Below are positions 7,769 to 16,061 of a stretch of DNA of 64,000 bases, piece by piece. Within the stretch, counting starts at the first letter, position 1. The number at the start of each line of letters is the position of its first letter. This DNA is from an uncultured Alphaproteobacteria bacterium. GTDB taxonomy: Bacteria > Pseudomonadota > Alphaproteobacteria > Rhizobiales > Beijerinckiaceae. Position numbers and translations under genes: made by a program. The DNA lies in contig CALKHP010000003.1 in assembly GCA_937988775.1 (NCBI GenBank), positions 1 through 64,000 of the forward strand, in the 5' to 3' direction. The notes beneath the pieces are model-generated. The model saw only the letters and a program-made list of their open reading frames with translations, was not told the origin of the DNA and ran no database searches.

Positions 7769-8101
7769 TCACGTCCGGCTTTTGTTTTACGGGGTCTCCA
7801 GCACGTTCAAGCTGCCAGCCTCGATCGATTTTCTAGCTGACAAAACACCGGGACGTTTTTCGTCTCCCGAATGACAGGAGTCCGCTTCTCCAAGTTTTTA
7901 GCCGAAAGTAGCCGTTCCGTTCCCGGCCCCGTTTGGGGCATTCTATAACTCGCGCCAAGAAGGCGGCGTATCGGCGTTGTGCGCCCCATTTCTCTCGCTA
8001 TCAGAGCGCGTAAATTGCTTCCACCAGATGCCTATTTTCCTCGCGGCGCTACGCAACTGGTCATGAGATGTCGGCACGATCAGGATTCCGACGCGCTTTC
8101 G
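7769..8101. other. Intergenic stretch between the AAA/subtilisin pair and the reductase gene
   Basis: These 333 bases separate convergent genes. I see no intact gene, tRNA or clear terminator. A minus-strand frame covering about 7807-7989 lacks a recognisable product and a ribosome site. Confidence 0.4.
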
Positions 8102-9136
8102 TCAATTCTGTCTAACCCGGATCACGCGCTTGCCGAAGTTTTCGCCCTTGAGAAGGCCGATGAAAGCTGCCGGGGCGTTTTCCAGGCCGTCGATAATCTC
8201 TTCGCGATATTTGATCTTGCCGCTTTCGACCCAGTCACCCATTTCCTTGACGAATTCGGGGTGAAGATGGCCGAAACTATCAAAGATGATGAAGCCCTGC
8301 ATCCGGATTTTCTTGCGTAAGATCTGGCCCATCAACCAGCTCGTCCGGTCCGGCCCCGCGCGTAATTCAGTGGCGTTGTATTGCGATACCAGCCCGCACA
8401 CCGGCACACGCGCATGTGGGTTCAGGAGCGGGATGACAGCATCCAGCACCTTGCCACCGACATTCTCGAAATAGACATCGATGCCGTCCGGGCTGGTCTT
8501 GGCGAGCTGCTCGGCAAAGTCGGAGGCCTTGTGGTCGATGCATGCATCAAACCCCAACTCGTTCACCGCATAGGCGCATTTGTCGGGCCCGCCCGCAATA
8601 CCGACCACACGGCAGGCCATGAGCTTGCCAATCTGCCCAACGGTGGCACCGACCGGACCTGTTGCCGCAGCTACGGCGATTGTCTCGCCGGGCTTGGGCG
8701 CGCCGATCTGCTTCAGGCCGGCCCAGGCGGTAAACCCGGGCATGCCCAGTATGCCAAGCGCCCAGGAGGGATGTTCTGGCGACTGGCCAAGGTTGGTCAC
8801 CGCCTTGCCATCCGAAACAGCATAGTCCTGCCAGCCGTTGAAGCTGAGAACGTAGTCATCCGGCGCAAAGCCATCGACATTTGAGGTGATGACCCGCGCA
8901 ACGGTGCCGCCAACCATCACGCTACCGATTTCAACCGGGGCGGCATAAGAGGGCGCATCACTCATCCGGCCTCGCATGTAGGGATCAAGTGAGAGGTATT
9001 CAGTGCGCAGCAGCATCTGCCCTGCTGTGGGCACAGGGATGGGGCGCTCCACCAGCCTCAACGTATTCGCGTTAGGCTCACCGTGTGGGCGTTCGGCCAG
9101 TATTAGCTGGCGATTTGTCTTGTCGGTTTGTGGCAT
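8102..9136 (-). CDS. NADP-dependent MDR oxidoreductase, CurA-like
   Basis: The 344-residue protein is a medium-chain dehydrogenase/reductase of the zinc-free leukotriene B4 12-hydroxydehydrogenase / curcumin reductase CurA group. Visible marks are LSLDPYMRGRM near residue 50, VMVGGTVARV, the nucleotide-binding AATGPVGATVGQIGK, IDHKASDFAEQL, and DVYFENVGGKVLDAV. Members reduce alpha,beta-unsaturated carbonyls with NADPH. Length is normal for the family. It is the last gene of a co-directional run with the MFS transporter and beta-propeller genes, 76 bases after the MFS stop. Confidence 0.88.
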   Translation of the reverse strand: MPQTDKTNRQLILAERPHGEPNANTLRLVERPIPVPTAGQMLLRTEYLSLDPYMRGRMSDAPSYAAPVEIGSVMVGGTVARVITSNVDGFAPDDYVLSFNGWQDYAVSDGKAVTNLGQSPEHPSWALGILGMPGFTAWAGLKQIGAPKPGETIAVAAATGPVGATVGQIGKLMACRVVGIAGGPDKCAYAVNELGFDACIDHKASDFAEQLAKTSPDGIDVYFENVGGKVLDAVIPLLNPHARVPVCGLVSQYNATELRAGPDRTSWLMGQILRKKIRMQGFIIFDSFGHLHPEFVKEMGDWVESGKIKYREEIIDGLENAPAAFIGLLKGENFGKRVIRVRQN

Positions 9137-9212
9137 GGAATTTCGCTTTCAACGGGGGAGAGTATCGAACGGGGCCTGCATGCGCTGCGGCCGATGACGG
9201 CATCGGGTGTTC

Positions 9213-10484
9213 TCAACGCTCCTCCGGAGGCTTGATGCCCGAGAATTGCCGCAGCAGGGCGAGGTCGTAGGCCGCCTTGAGGGTCCCTGCAATGATCAGC
9301 GGCCAGCCGAAGGACGATGCGGTCAGCAGCCAGCCCGACAGCAGCGGTGCGACCGCCGCGGCGAGGCTCCGCGGCACCGCCGTCACGCTCGCGGCGGCGG
9401 GGCGCTCCTCCGGCTTCACCACGGCCATGACGTAGGACGACCGGGTCGGCACGTCCATCTGGGAGAGCATCGCCCGCAAGACCAGCAGCCCGAATGCAGC
9501 CCAGCCAGTCGGCGCGAACGCGGTCATGATCAGGAACATGCTGGAGGGCAGGTGGGTGAACACCATCGTGTTGACCAGCCCGAAGCGCCGGGCCAGCGGC
9601 ACCGCTGCGAAGTAGGAGGCTGCCGAACACAGGCTGGTGACGAAGAAGATCACACCGATGGCGGACAGGGCGAGTCCGAAGCGGGCCGCGAGCCACAGGG
9701 TCAGCAGGGAATTGATCACCAGGCCTCCTCCGAACGCATCGACCGAGAACAGCGCGGCCAGCCGATAGACAATGCCGCGCGACGGGCCGAGCGCCACCGG
9801 GGGGCTGTCAGCGCCAGCTTCGATGCGGGGTGACAGATTGCGGTACAGCAGGAAGGTAACCAGTCCGATGGCTCCATAGAGCCCGAAGAGGAGCTTCATC
9901 GTGGATGACGGCGCAAGCACCGGGGCGAGCCAGTCCACCACGCCGACGAAGAGCGCTCCCAATGCACCGAAGATGGCACCAACGGCGCTGTAGCGGGCGA
10001 ACACCGCTGTCCGGTTCTCGTCGGCGACGACGTGCGAGAGGACGGTGTGCTCAAGCGGCAGGAAGACGCTCACATCGCCTCCCGACGGGTTGAGCGTTCC
10101 GACGAAGGCGATCACCAGCAGCGGCGAGAGGCTGTCGATCCCGGCGAAGCCCAGCCCGGTCGCAGCCATCAGGAGCGCCGCACCGAGCAGGGCGTGCCGC
10201 CGTGCCATCCGGTGAGAAAGCAACCCGGCGGCCAGGGTCAGAAGCGCAGAGCCCAACAAAGTCGCGGTGGAGATCAGGCCGACGGCGAGGGCATCGTAGC
10301 CGAGACGGGAAAGATGGATCGGCAGCAGGATCGCGACATAGCCGTCGCCGAAGGCGCGCAGGGAGCGTGCGGCGAGAACCCGCCTGAGGTCCGGAGACAG
10401 TCGCGCGCCGTAATGGCCCACGCCCGTTCCCGCGCTTGCTTCGGCTCGGCCTGGATCCTCGTTGTCATGGACCACGCCGGTCAC
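9213..10484 (-). CDS. Major facilitator superfamily transporter
   Basis: The 423-residue protein has about twelve hydrophobic segments in two halves. Typical MFS features are the RSLRAFGDGYVAILLPIHL first helix and the loop GLLSHRMARRHALL after helix 2 (a variant of the GxxxDRxGRR motif). The second half has a similar RRFG loop. Substrate cannot be told from sequence; drug or metabolite efflux is the usual role for this type. It starts at GTG behind GGGAGGAGG and lies 28 bases after the beta-propeller gene, so the genes are probably co-transcribed. Confidence 0.85.
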   Translation of the reverse strand: MTGVVHDNEDPGRAEASAGTGVGHYGARLSPDLRRVLAARSLRAFGDGYVAILLPIHLSRLGYDALAVGLISTATLLGSALLTLAAGLLSHRMARRHALLGAALLMAATGLGFAGIDSLSPLLVIAFVGTLNPSGGDVSVFLPLEHTVLSHVVADENRTAVFARYSAVGAIFGALGALFVGVVDWLAPVLAPSSTMKLLFGLYGAIGLVTFLLYRNLSPRIEAGADSPPVALGPSRGIVYRLAALFSVDAFGGGLVINSLLTLWLAARFGLALSAIGVIFFVTSLCSAASYFAAVPLARRFGLVNTMVFTHLPSSMFLIMTAFAPTGWAAFGLLVLRAMLSQMDVPTRSSYVMAVVKPEERPAAASVTAVPRSLAAAVAPLLSGWLLTASSFGWPLIIAGTLKAAYDLALLRQFSGIKPPEER

Positions 10485-10512
10485 GGCCTCCTCCCTCTCG
10501 TCGCCCCGCCTC

Positions 10513-11523
10513 TCAAGGCGTGGGCTGATACACCCAGACCGCCGCCGGTTCCCCGTGGCCTGCCCGCACGGCGAGGAACAGGCGGTCGAGTGCGGGCACG
10601 AACAGCGACGTGCGCGCGCCGGGGGAAGTCGGAAGGTGGGCGATCCGGCGAAAGTTGCCGTTTTCCGGCACGAAGATGTCGAGATGACCGTCGCCGCAGC
10701 TCACGTAAACCCGGTGCCGCCTCGTGTCCACGAACACGTCATCGGCATCCCCGCAGGCCCGCGCGCTCGCGACTTGCGCCCCGTTCTGCATGGAAAACGC
10801 CGCTAGCGTCGCGGGTTTGCGGAACGCAACGAGCACCTGCCCCGAGGCCTCGTCCAGCGCCATCGGGAAATTCTCCCGGGCTTGCCCAGTGGTCCAATGC
10901 GCCATCACCCCATTGCGTTGGCGGTCGGCAACCTCGATCGCATGCGCGTCGGGAACATTGACGAAGATCCGGCTTCCGCCGCCCTCGAGACGGAAGCCTT
11001 CGGGGTGGCCGTCCAGGGCAATGTCGGCGATCTTGCGGTTCTCCGTCGCATCAATCACCGCGAGCGCGCCCGCGCCATAGCCCACGAACACCCGGTTGTT
11101 CGCGGGGTCTACCCGAATGTTGTCCGCATCCTCGCCAAGCTCGATGCGCCCCGCCTGATCGAGGTTCGTTCCCCGGAACAGCCGCACCGATCCATCGCCG
11201 GCGCTGGCCACGTAGAGCGTCGCGGTCGGAGCCACATAGCCGACTCCCTGCGGCTCCTTGAAGCCGCGGATACGGCCCGAAACCCCGGCGGTCCTGAGAT
11301 CGACGATCCCGATGCTGCCGTTGGCAAGTTCGGCCACAAAGAGGCGCTGCCCGGCCACATCGACAGCCATGTGGTCTATGCGGCCCTTGACCGCGCCGAG
11401 CGGGATCTTCGTCTCGATCTGGAGAGGGGCGGGGTCGGCCGCCCGCGCAACCCGTGGCTCATGCGCGGCCGCGACCGCGGCCATCGCGAGAATGCTTCCT
11501 GCCAGCAAAAGGCCCCGTTTCAT
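10513..11523 (-). CDS. Exported YncE-like beta-propeller protein
   Basis: The 336-residue protein begins with a signal peptide (MKRGLLLAGSILAMAAVAAA, likely cleaved after ARAAD) and is then built of about seven propeller blades of the YVTN/YncE type, with repeats such as GQRLFVAELANGSIGIVDL, NNRVFVGYGAGALAVID, and HRVYVSCGDGHLDIFV. Propellers of this kind are periplasmic ligand- or protein-binding scaffolds; no catalytic residues are evident. A GAGGG ribosome site precedes the ATG. It sits nine bases after the DUF1259 remnant and before the MFS gene. Confidence 0.8.
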   Translation of the reverse strand: MKRGLLLAGSILAMAAVAAAHEPRVARAADPAPLQIETKIPLGAVKGRIDHMAVDVAGQRLFVAELANGSIGIVDLRTAGVSGRIRGFKEPQGVGYVAPTATLYVASAGDGSVRLFRGTNLDQAGRIELGEDADNIRVDPANNRVFVGYGAGALAVIDATENRKIADIALDGHPEGFRLEGGGSRIFVNVPDAHAIEVADRQRNGVMAHWTTGQARENFPMALDEASGQVLVAFRKPATLAAFSMQNGAQVASARACGDADDVFVDTRRHRVYVSCGDGHLDIFVPENGNFRRIAHLPTSPGARTSLFVPALDRLFLAVRAGHGEPAAVWVYQPTP

Positions 11524-11532
11524 GGCGTGCCC

Positions 11533-11817
11533 TCAGTTCTTGGCGGCCTTCACGTGATCGAGCGCCGCGCGTAGCCGCTTGGCGAGTGTCCCGGCATCGT
11601 CTGCGCTCAGACGTGGATGAAGGATAGCCGCGGCTGGTCCGGCGAGCATATGGTTGCGCAGAGCCGTCATCGGAATGCTGTTCTCCGGCAGGGCAGGTGT
11701 CACGTGATTCACCTCCTCGGCTGTCAGGACGAAATCCCCCGTGGGCGCTGCCTTACCGTCACCGATGAGCTGGACGTTGACGGCGATCACGAATCTCATC
11801 GAACCCGGAACGGGCAT
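11533..11817 (-). pseudogene. C-terminal remnant of a DUF1259 (LppY/LpqO-like) gene
   Basis: The 94-residue frame matches the end of DUF1259 proteins: MRFVIAVNVQLIGDGKAA, GDFVLTAEEVNHV, then IPMTALRNHM and ADDAGTLAKRLRAALD. Full-length members are near 270-300 residues and exported, so the N-terminal two thirds and the signal peptide are gone. The usual xHNHM and PR...HFW residues are also degraded (RNHM, PAAAILHP). The match begins at the edge of unrelated sequence near 11820, suggesting truncation at a recombination junction. A short expressed product cannot be excluded. Confidence 0.6.
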
Positions 11818-12173
11818 GCTGCCAATTCAGCCACCTTAACCTCTCTGGGTTGAACGTTTGCTATCGTTTTTCGGATACCGAAAGCGGCTTGTCTGCTGTC
11901 GGCCCCTTTTCGGAAATACAAGCTTTTGCCGCCGTATGACGATCAAGCGATAGCTGCTCGCTTAGCGGTACGTGCGTGCCCTCGAGCTCGCGCGCCACGG
12001 CATGACTTTGTTCACTGAAATGTCGCATCGCGGATGTCTGCAGCGAGATGCGTTGTCCCAGGCTGCCTTGCGATATCATTTTCCTGTGGTCACCATGTGG
12101 TCACCAAAGTTGAAATCAGTAGCGGCTCTGCCGTGAAGCGGCAGAATTATCGTAGCTATTTCAATAAGATAGA
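11818..12173. other. Non-coding junction between island and tRNA-Thr
   Basis: These 356 bases lie between the DUF1259 remnant and the 3' end of tRNA-Thr. No integrase gene is present. A minus-strand frame (11861-12079) has no recognisable family. Near the tRNA an 11-bp tandem repeat (12085-12106) resembles recombinase or excisionase binding sites. This is where an attachment site is expected for an element integrated at the tRNA. Confidence 0.45.
12085..12106. repeat. 11-bp tandem repeat near tRNA-Thr
   Basis: Two exact, adjacent copies of TGTGGTCACCA, each containing the palindrome GGTCACC-like core, lie 68 bases from the tRNA 3' end on the island side. Repeats of this kind flanking att cores often bind integrase arms or excisionase. 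Confidence 0.5.
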
Positions 12174-12249
12174 TGGTGCCGCAAGAGAGATTCGAACTCC
12201 CGACCCCCTCATTACGAATGAGGTGCTCTACCAGCTGAGCTATTGCGGC
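12174..12249 (-). tRNA. tRNA-Thr(CGT)
   Basis: The minus strand folds into a full cloverleaf. The acceptor arms GCCGCAA and TTGCGGC pair and are followed by ACCA, so the CCA end is encoded. The D arm is AGCTCAGCTGGTAGAGC, the anticodon stem CCTCA/TGAGG encloses TTCGTAA with anticodon CGT (codon ACG), and the T arm contains GTTCGAATC. The accessory island starts directly at its 3' end. Confidence 0.97.
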
Positions 12250-12382
12250 GCCAAGCGGGAGCCGTGAAGCCCCCAAGCGCCGCCTCATAGCGCCAAGCGG
12301 GCCGGGAAGCAACCCAATCCGGTCGGAGCGGCGAAAAAAGCCCGGCACAGCCGAGAGTGGCGGCCCGGCCGGAGGGGCCGAC

Positions 12383-13969
12383 TCAGGTGAACAGCTTGAA
12401 CGGCCGCGGCGCGGCCTCGTCCTCAGGCGCCTGCGGGCCGGGGTCATCGGGCAGCGGCGGCGTGAGCGGGGCGGGCGTCGCGGGTGGCGCGGCCGGCTTC
12501 GGCGCTTCCACGGTTTTGGCCATGACGGCCGGCTCGGGCACATCGATCGTCTTCGGTTGCTTGGCCATGCCGGGTGGTTCGGCCGGTGCGGGCGCCTCTG
12601 CGGGGTAGGCCGGCAGCGGCAGCAAGGGCTCGGCTTCGGCGGTCTGCGCCGGCGCGGCAGCCTCGAAGCCCAGTACGGCGCCGTCCTGCGGCGTTTGTGG
12701 CGGTTCGCGCCAGGCAAAGGCCGCGATCTCGCCGCTCACCGGCGAGAACGGCGCCCAGACCTGTTGCACCACGCCGTCGGCCAGCCAGGCGCGGTCGCGC
12801 CGCGCGCGGCTCGCGCGGGCGAGCCACTGGCGCACATTGCCGGCCGCGCCGCTATCATGCTCTTCCAGTTCGGCCATCAGCAGGCAGGTGCGCGCGGTCG
12901 GCTCGTCGAGCAGCGGCTGGAGAATCTCGCGCGCCGCCGCGAATTCGCGGGCGTCGATCGCGGCGCGGGCGACCGTCAGCCGGCTCTCGCTGTCGCGGGG
13001 GGCGAGCTTCAGCAGCGCGCGGGCGCGGGCGAGGCGGTCGCGCGCCGAATCACCCGCTCTGACATCGAGATAGCTGTCGGCGAGATCGGGATGGGGCCCG
13101 CGCTTCCAGGCCGCCTCGAGGATGCGCGCCGCCTTGCCGCTATCGCCCTTCTCGGTCAGGCGGCGGGCCGCGAGCACGGCGGCCGGCACCAGGCCGGGGT
13201 CGAGCTTGAGTGCGTTCTGGGCGAGGCCAAGGGCATGGTCGGGATCATGCGCCCGCGCCGCCAGCGCCGAGGCGGCGATCAGGGCGGCGCGCTGCTGGCG
13301 GCCGGTCGCCTTGTCGGTGAGGCGGCGCGACACGTTCTGGTCGAGCAGCGCGATCGCGCCGTTCCAGTCGCCCTCGCGCAAGCGGTAGTCGAGCGCGGCC
13401 TCGCCAACCCAGGCGACGCCGGGGGCAAGCTTGTGCGCTTCATCGGCATAGAAGCGCGCCGCCGCATCGTCGCCCTTGCGCCGCGCCTCGATGAACAGGC
13501 CGCGCAGGCCGAGCACGCGGGTCTCGTCGCGGTCGAGCATCTGCGAGAAGGCGGCTTCCGCTGCCGGGCGGTCGCCGGCAAGCTGGGCGGCTTGCGCCGC
13601 GAGCAGCAGCGACATTGGCTCGTCGCCGAGCAGGCGCTTGGCCTCGCCCGCGCTGCGCCGTGCACCGCGCGCGTCACCGGCGCCAACCGCGATCAGTCCG
13701 CGCGAGACGGCCGCGAAACCCTTGGCCTGACGCCGCGCCCGGCCGGCGAGCGCCACGATGCTCGGCAGGCGCAATGCCACGCGCAGAAGGCTCCATGCGA
13801 TGATCATCGCGATGCCGGTGAGGACAATGCCGGCCAGCGCCGTCATCAGCGAGAATTCGATGCGCTGGCCCTGCCAGGTGAGCACGATGTCGCCGGGCCG
13901 GTCGGCGAGCCAGCCGAGCCCGAACGTGGCGGCGAGGATCAGGGCGAGGAAAACCAGGATGCGGATCAT
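12383..13969 (-). CDS. hemY: HemY-type membrane protein with TPR repeats
   Basis: The 528-residue protein opens with two transmembrane segments (MIRILVFLALILAATFGLGW and a second near residues 45-65, the HemY_N region) followed by tetratricopeptide-like helical repeats and a proline/alanine-rich tail of about 100 residues. HemY of this kind is the gene-cluster partner of hemCD in proteobacteria; it is not the Bacillus protoporphyrinogen oxidase that shares the name. Its biochemical role is unsettled. The start is the ATG at 13969, ten bases after the mitofilin gene; an upstream open frame is an artefact of high GC. Confidence 0.8.
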   Translation of the reverse strand: MIRILVFLALILAATFGLGWLADRPGDIVLTWQGQRIEFSLMTALAGIVLTGIAMIIAWSLLRVALRLPSIVALAGRARRQAKGFAAVSRGLIAVGAGDARGARRSAGEAKRLLGDEPMSLLLAAQAAQLAGDRPAAEAAFSQMLDRDETRVLGLRGLFIEARRKGDDAAARFYADEAHKLAPGVAWVGEAALDYRLREGDWNGAIALLDQNVSRRLTDKATGRQQRAALIAASALAARAHDPDHALGLAQNALKLDPGLVPAAVLAARRLTEKGDSGKAARILEAAWKRGPHPDLADSYLDVRAGDSARDRLARARALLKLAPRDSESRLTVARAAIDAREFAAAREILQPLLDEPTARTCLLMAELEEHDSGAAGNVRQWLARASRARRDRAWLADGVVQQVWAPFSPVSGEIAAFAWREPPQTPQDGAVLGFEAAAPAQTAEAEPLLPLPAYPAEAPAPAEPPGMAKQPKTIDVPEPAVMAKTVEAPKPAAPPATPAPLTPPLPDDPGPQAPEDEAAPRPFKLFT

Positions 13970-13979
13970 GGCGGCGCCC

Positions 13980-15263
13980 TCAATGACCGCTGGCGATGGC
14001 GGTGAAAACGCCCTGTTCGATGCGGGCGAGCGCCGTCGCCGCCGCGTTGCGCGCCCGCGCCTTGTCGAGCACGGGCTTGGCCTGCTGGCGCGCCTCGGCC
14101 GGCAGCTTGCCGGCATCGGCCTCGATGGCGGCGAGGTCGCCGCGCCGCAACGACGCTTCGATCCGGGCCGAGACGGCGGCGAGGTCGTCGCCCGCCGGCG
14201 TGCCCACCGGCCTGATGCGCACCAGATGCGCGGCACTGGCGAGCAGGCGCTCGGTCAGGCTGCGATCGGCGGCCGGCTGCTGGCGTGCGGCAAAACCTTC
14301 GGCGAGACGGGCGAATTCGGTGGCGAGCGCCGCGTTGGTCGGGGCGCCGGCGGCAGCAAAGCCTTGCAGCGGCGCCAGCGTCTCGCCCGGCACGCCGAGT
14401 TGTCCGAGCGCCGCCAGTTCGGTTGCGTAGGGGCGCCCGCTGTTCAAGGCCTGGCCGAGCGCCTGCGCCACGGCCAGCGTTGCCGGCGCGGCGGCTTGGG
14501 TTTGCGCCCTGGCCTCGCTGGCGGCCACGCTGGCGAGCTTGTCCGGCAGGGCGGCCAGCCGGGTTTCCTGTTGCTGCTGCACACTGCCGAGGCTGGCGAG
14601 CTTTTCGGCGGCGCCTTCCGCCCCGCTTGCGGCCGGCAGCTGCTTCACGGTGCTTTCGAGCGCGCCGAGCCGCTGTTCGAGTGGGCCGAGATCTGGCGCG
14701 GCGCCTGCGGCGGCAGCAGGGCGGCTGGCGGCTGTTTCGGCCGCGGCGACCCGCTCGCCCAATGTCTTGAGCGTCGGATCGAGGTCCGCGACTTTTGTTT
14801 CGAGCGCGCCGAGCCTTGCCGTGAGCGATGCAACGGGCTGCTCGTTGCCCGGCCTGTGCTGCAACAGCATGCTGCCGCCAAATGCCACGAGCGCGCCGAT
14901 CACGGCGGCGAGCCCGACTGGCAGCGCCAGCGAGGCGCGTTGCGGCGAGGGCAGCGAAACGGGTGGCGCGTCCGGCTCGGCGACCGACGCGGCGGCGGCC
15001 TGTTCCGGCGCCTCGGGCGTGGCGGCCGGAGCGGGAGGGGGCTCGCCGGTGGGAGCGCCGTCCGGCGCAGGCGTGTCGGGTGGTGATGTGTCGGTTGCCG
15101 GCGTTTCGAGCGCTGATGACTCAAGCGCTGACGTCTCGGGCACGGGCGTTTCCGGCGTCATGGCCTCGTCGGCAAGGCGTTCGGCTGTCGCGTCGATGGT
15201 TGGCGGCCTGCGGCGGCCACGCCCGCCCTTCTCCGCCGTGCCTTCGTTATCGCGACCGCTCAT
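13980..15263 (-). CDS. Mitofilin/Mic60-family inner-membrane protein
   Basis: The 427-residue protein has a low-complexity proline/threonine/glutamate-rich N-terminus (about 110 residues), one transmembrane helix (SLALPVGLAAVIGALVAFGG), a long coiled coil (LTARLGALETKVADL, LEQRLGALESTVKQL), and a conserved alpha-helical C-terminal domain. This is the layout of alphaproteobacterial Mic60, the ancestor of the mitochondrial cristae organiser, which is known to be encoded in hem clusters in this class. It likely bends or tethers the inner membrane. It sits between hemD and hemY. Confidence 0.82.
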   Translation of the reverse strand: MSGRDNEGTAEKGGRGRRRPPTIDATAERLADEAMTPETPVPETSALESSALETPATDTSPPDTPAPDGAPTGEPPPAPAATPEAPEQAAAASVAEPDAPPVSLPSPQRASLALPVGLAAVIGALVAFGGSMLLQHRPGNEQPVASLTARLGALETKVADLDPTLKTLGERVAAAETAASRPAAAAGAAPDLGPLEQRLGALESTVKQLPAASGAEGAAEKLASLGSVQQQQETRLAALPDKLASVAASEARAQTQAAAPATLAVAQALGQALNSGRPYATELAALGQLGVPGETLAPLQGFAAAGAPTNAALATEFARLAEGFAARQQPAADRSLTERLLASAAHLVRIRPVGTPAGDDLAAVSARIEASLRRGDLAAIEADAGKLPAEARQQAKPVLDKARARNAAATALARIEQGVFTAIASGH

Positions 15264-15351
15264 TCGTCACCTCGACCCGTTTGCCCCAGCCTTCTTTGCC
15301 ACGGATCGGTGCGCCGTGACCAGACCGAATGCGGCAGCCAGCGCCGCCGGC

Positions 15352-16059
15352 TCAGCATGCCAGCAAGCGCAGCAGGGCGTCCTGGCTTGGCTCCGCGGCG
15401 ATGGCTGTGCGGATCGGCGCCAGCGGCGCGAGCGCGTCGGCGACGGCCTGCGACAGGCAGAGATGGCTTGGCCGTGCCGCCGCGCGGGCGAGGCCGGCAT
15501 GCAGGGCAAGCGCGGCGAAGCGCGCGGCGGAAGCGGGTGAATAATGCAGGATGTGGTCGAGCTGGCCCTGCGCCAGAGCCTCGATGGCATGGTCCGGCAG
15601 ATGCTCGGCCGGCACGATGCGGTAGGCGACGGCGACCGTGAGCGTGAAGCCGGCGGCGGCGAGCGTGTCCTCGAGCAGCGTGCCGCGCAATTCGCCCGCA
15701 AGGTAAAGCAGGCGCTCGCCAGGCGGGCGGCTGGCGATGATGACGCGGGCGAGGTCGCGCGCGTCGCCGCCGGCCGCCGTGACGATGCCGAAACCTGCCG
15801 CGCGCGCCGCCGCGGCCGTGGCCGGGCCGACCGCATAGACCGGCAGGTGGCCGAGCAGGGCGCGATCGTGCCGGTGCAGCAGGGAAAAGGCGCGCCGGCT
15901 CGTGCCAATCAGCGGCGCGGCCTCGGGTGCGGCGATGCGTCGCCCGGTCGCCTCGGCGCGCGCCAGCGGCGCGATGACCGGCTCATGGCCGAGCGCGGCG
16001 ATGCGGGCGGCGCTGGCGCGCGCATCGTCCGGCGCCCGCAGCAACAGCACGCGCGCCAC
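15352..16059 (-). CDS. hemD: Uroporphyrinogen-III synthase
   Basis: The 235-residue protein matches HemD in length and layout: VARVLLLRAPDDARASAARI at the start, TSRRAF in place of the usual TSxxAV, YAVGPATAAAARAAGF, LYLAGELRG, and a C-terminal ALAPLAPIRTAIAAEPSQDA. HemD closes and inverts hydroxymethylbilane to uroporphyrinogen III for haem and corrinoids. I chose the GTG two bases after the hemC stop; the frame is open further upstream into hemC. HemD sequences diverge quickly, and position after hemC supports the call strongly. Confidence 0.88.
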   Translation of the reverse strand: MARVLLLRAPDDARASAARIAALGHEPVIAPLARAEATGRRIAAPEAAPLIGTSRRAFSLLHRHDRALLGHLPVYAVGPATAAAARAAGFGIVTAAGGDARDLARVIIASRPPGERLLYLAGELRGTLLEDTLAAAGFTLTVAVAYRIVPAEHLPDHAIEALAQGQLDHILHYSPASAARFAALALHAGLARAAARPSHLCLSQAVADALAPLAPIRTAIAAEPSQDALLRLLAC

Positions 16060-16061
16060 GC

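Noticed and set aside
7979..8320. Plus-strand open frame overlapping the CurA-like gene
   Set aside because: Most of it is antisense to the conserved C-terminus of the reductase.
11861..12079. Small minus-strand open frame next to the tRNA as an integrase remnant
   Set aside because: No R-H-R-Y motif or other recombinase feature; left as non-coding.
1..12170. Prophage
   Set aside because: No capsid, tail, portal, terminase or lysis genes; only a recombinase, regulators and cargo.
12034..12267. Short plus-strand open frame over tRNA-Thr
   Set aside because: It reads through the antisense strand of a clear tRNA gene.
13970..14236. N-terminal extension of HemY into the mitofilin gene
   Set aside because: The 89 extra residues are Arg/Pro/Ser rich and overlap a real gene; MIRILVFLAL is a proper membrane start.
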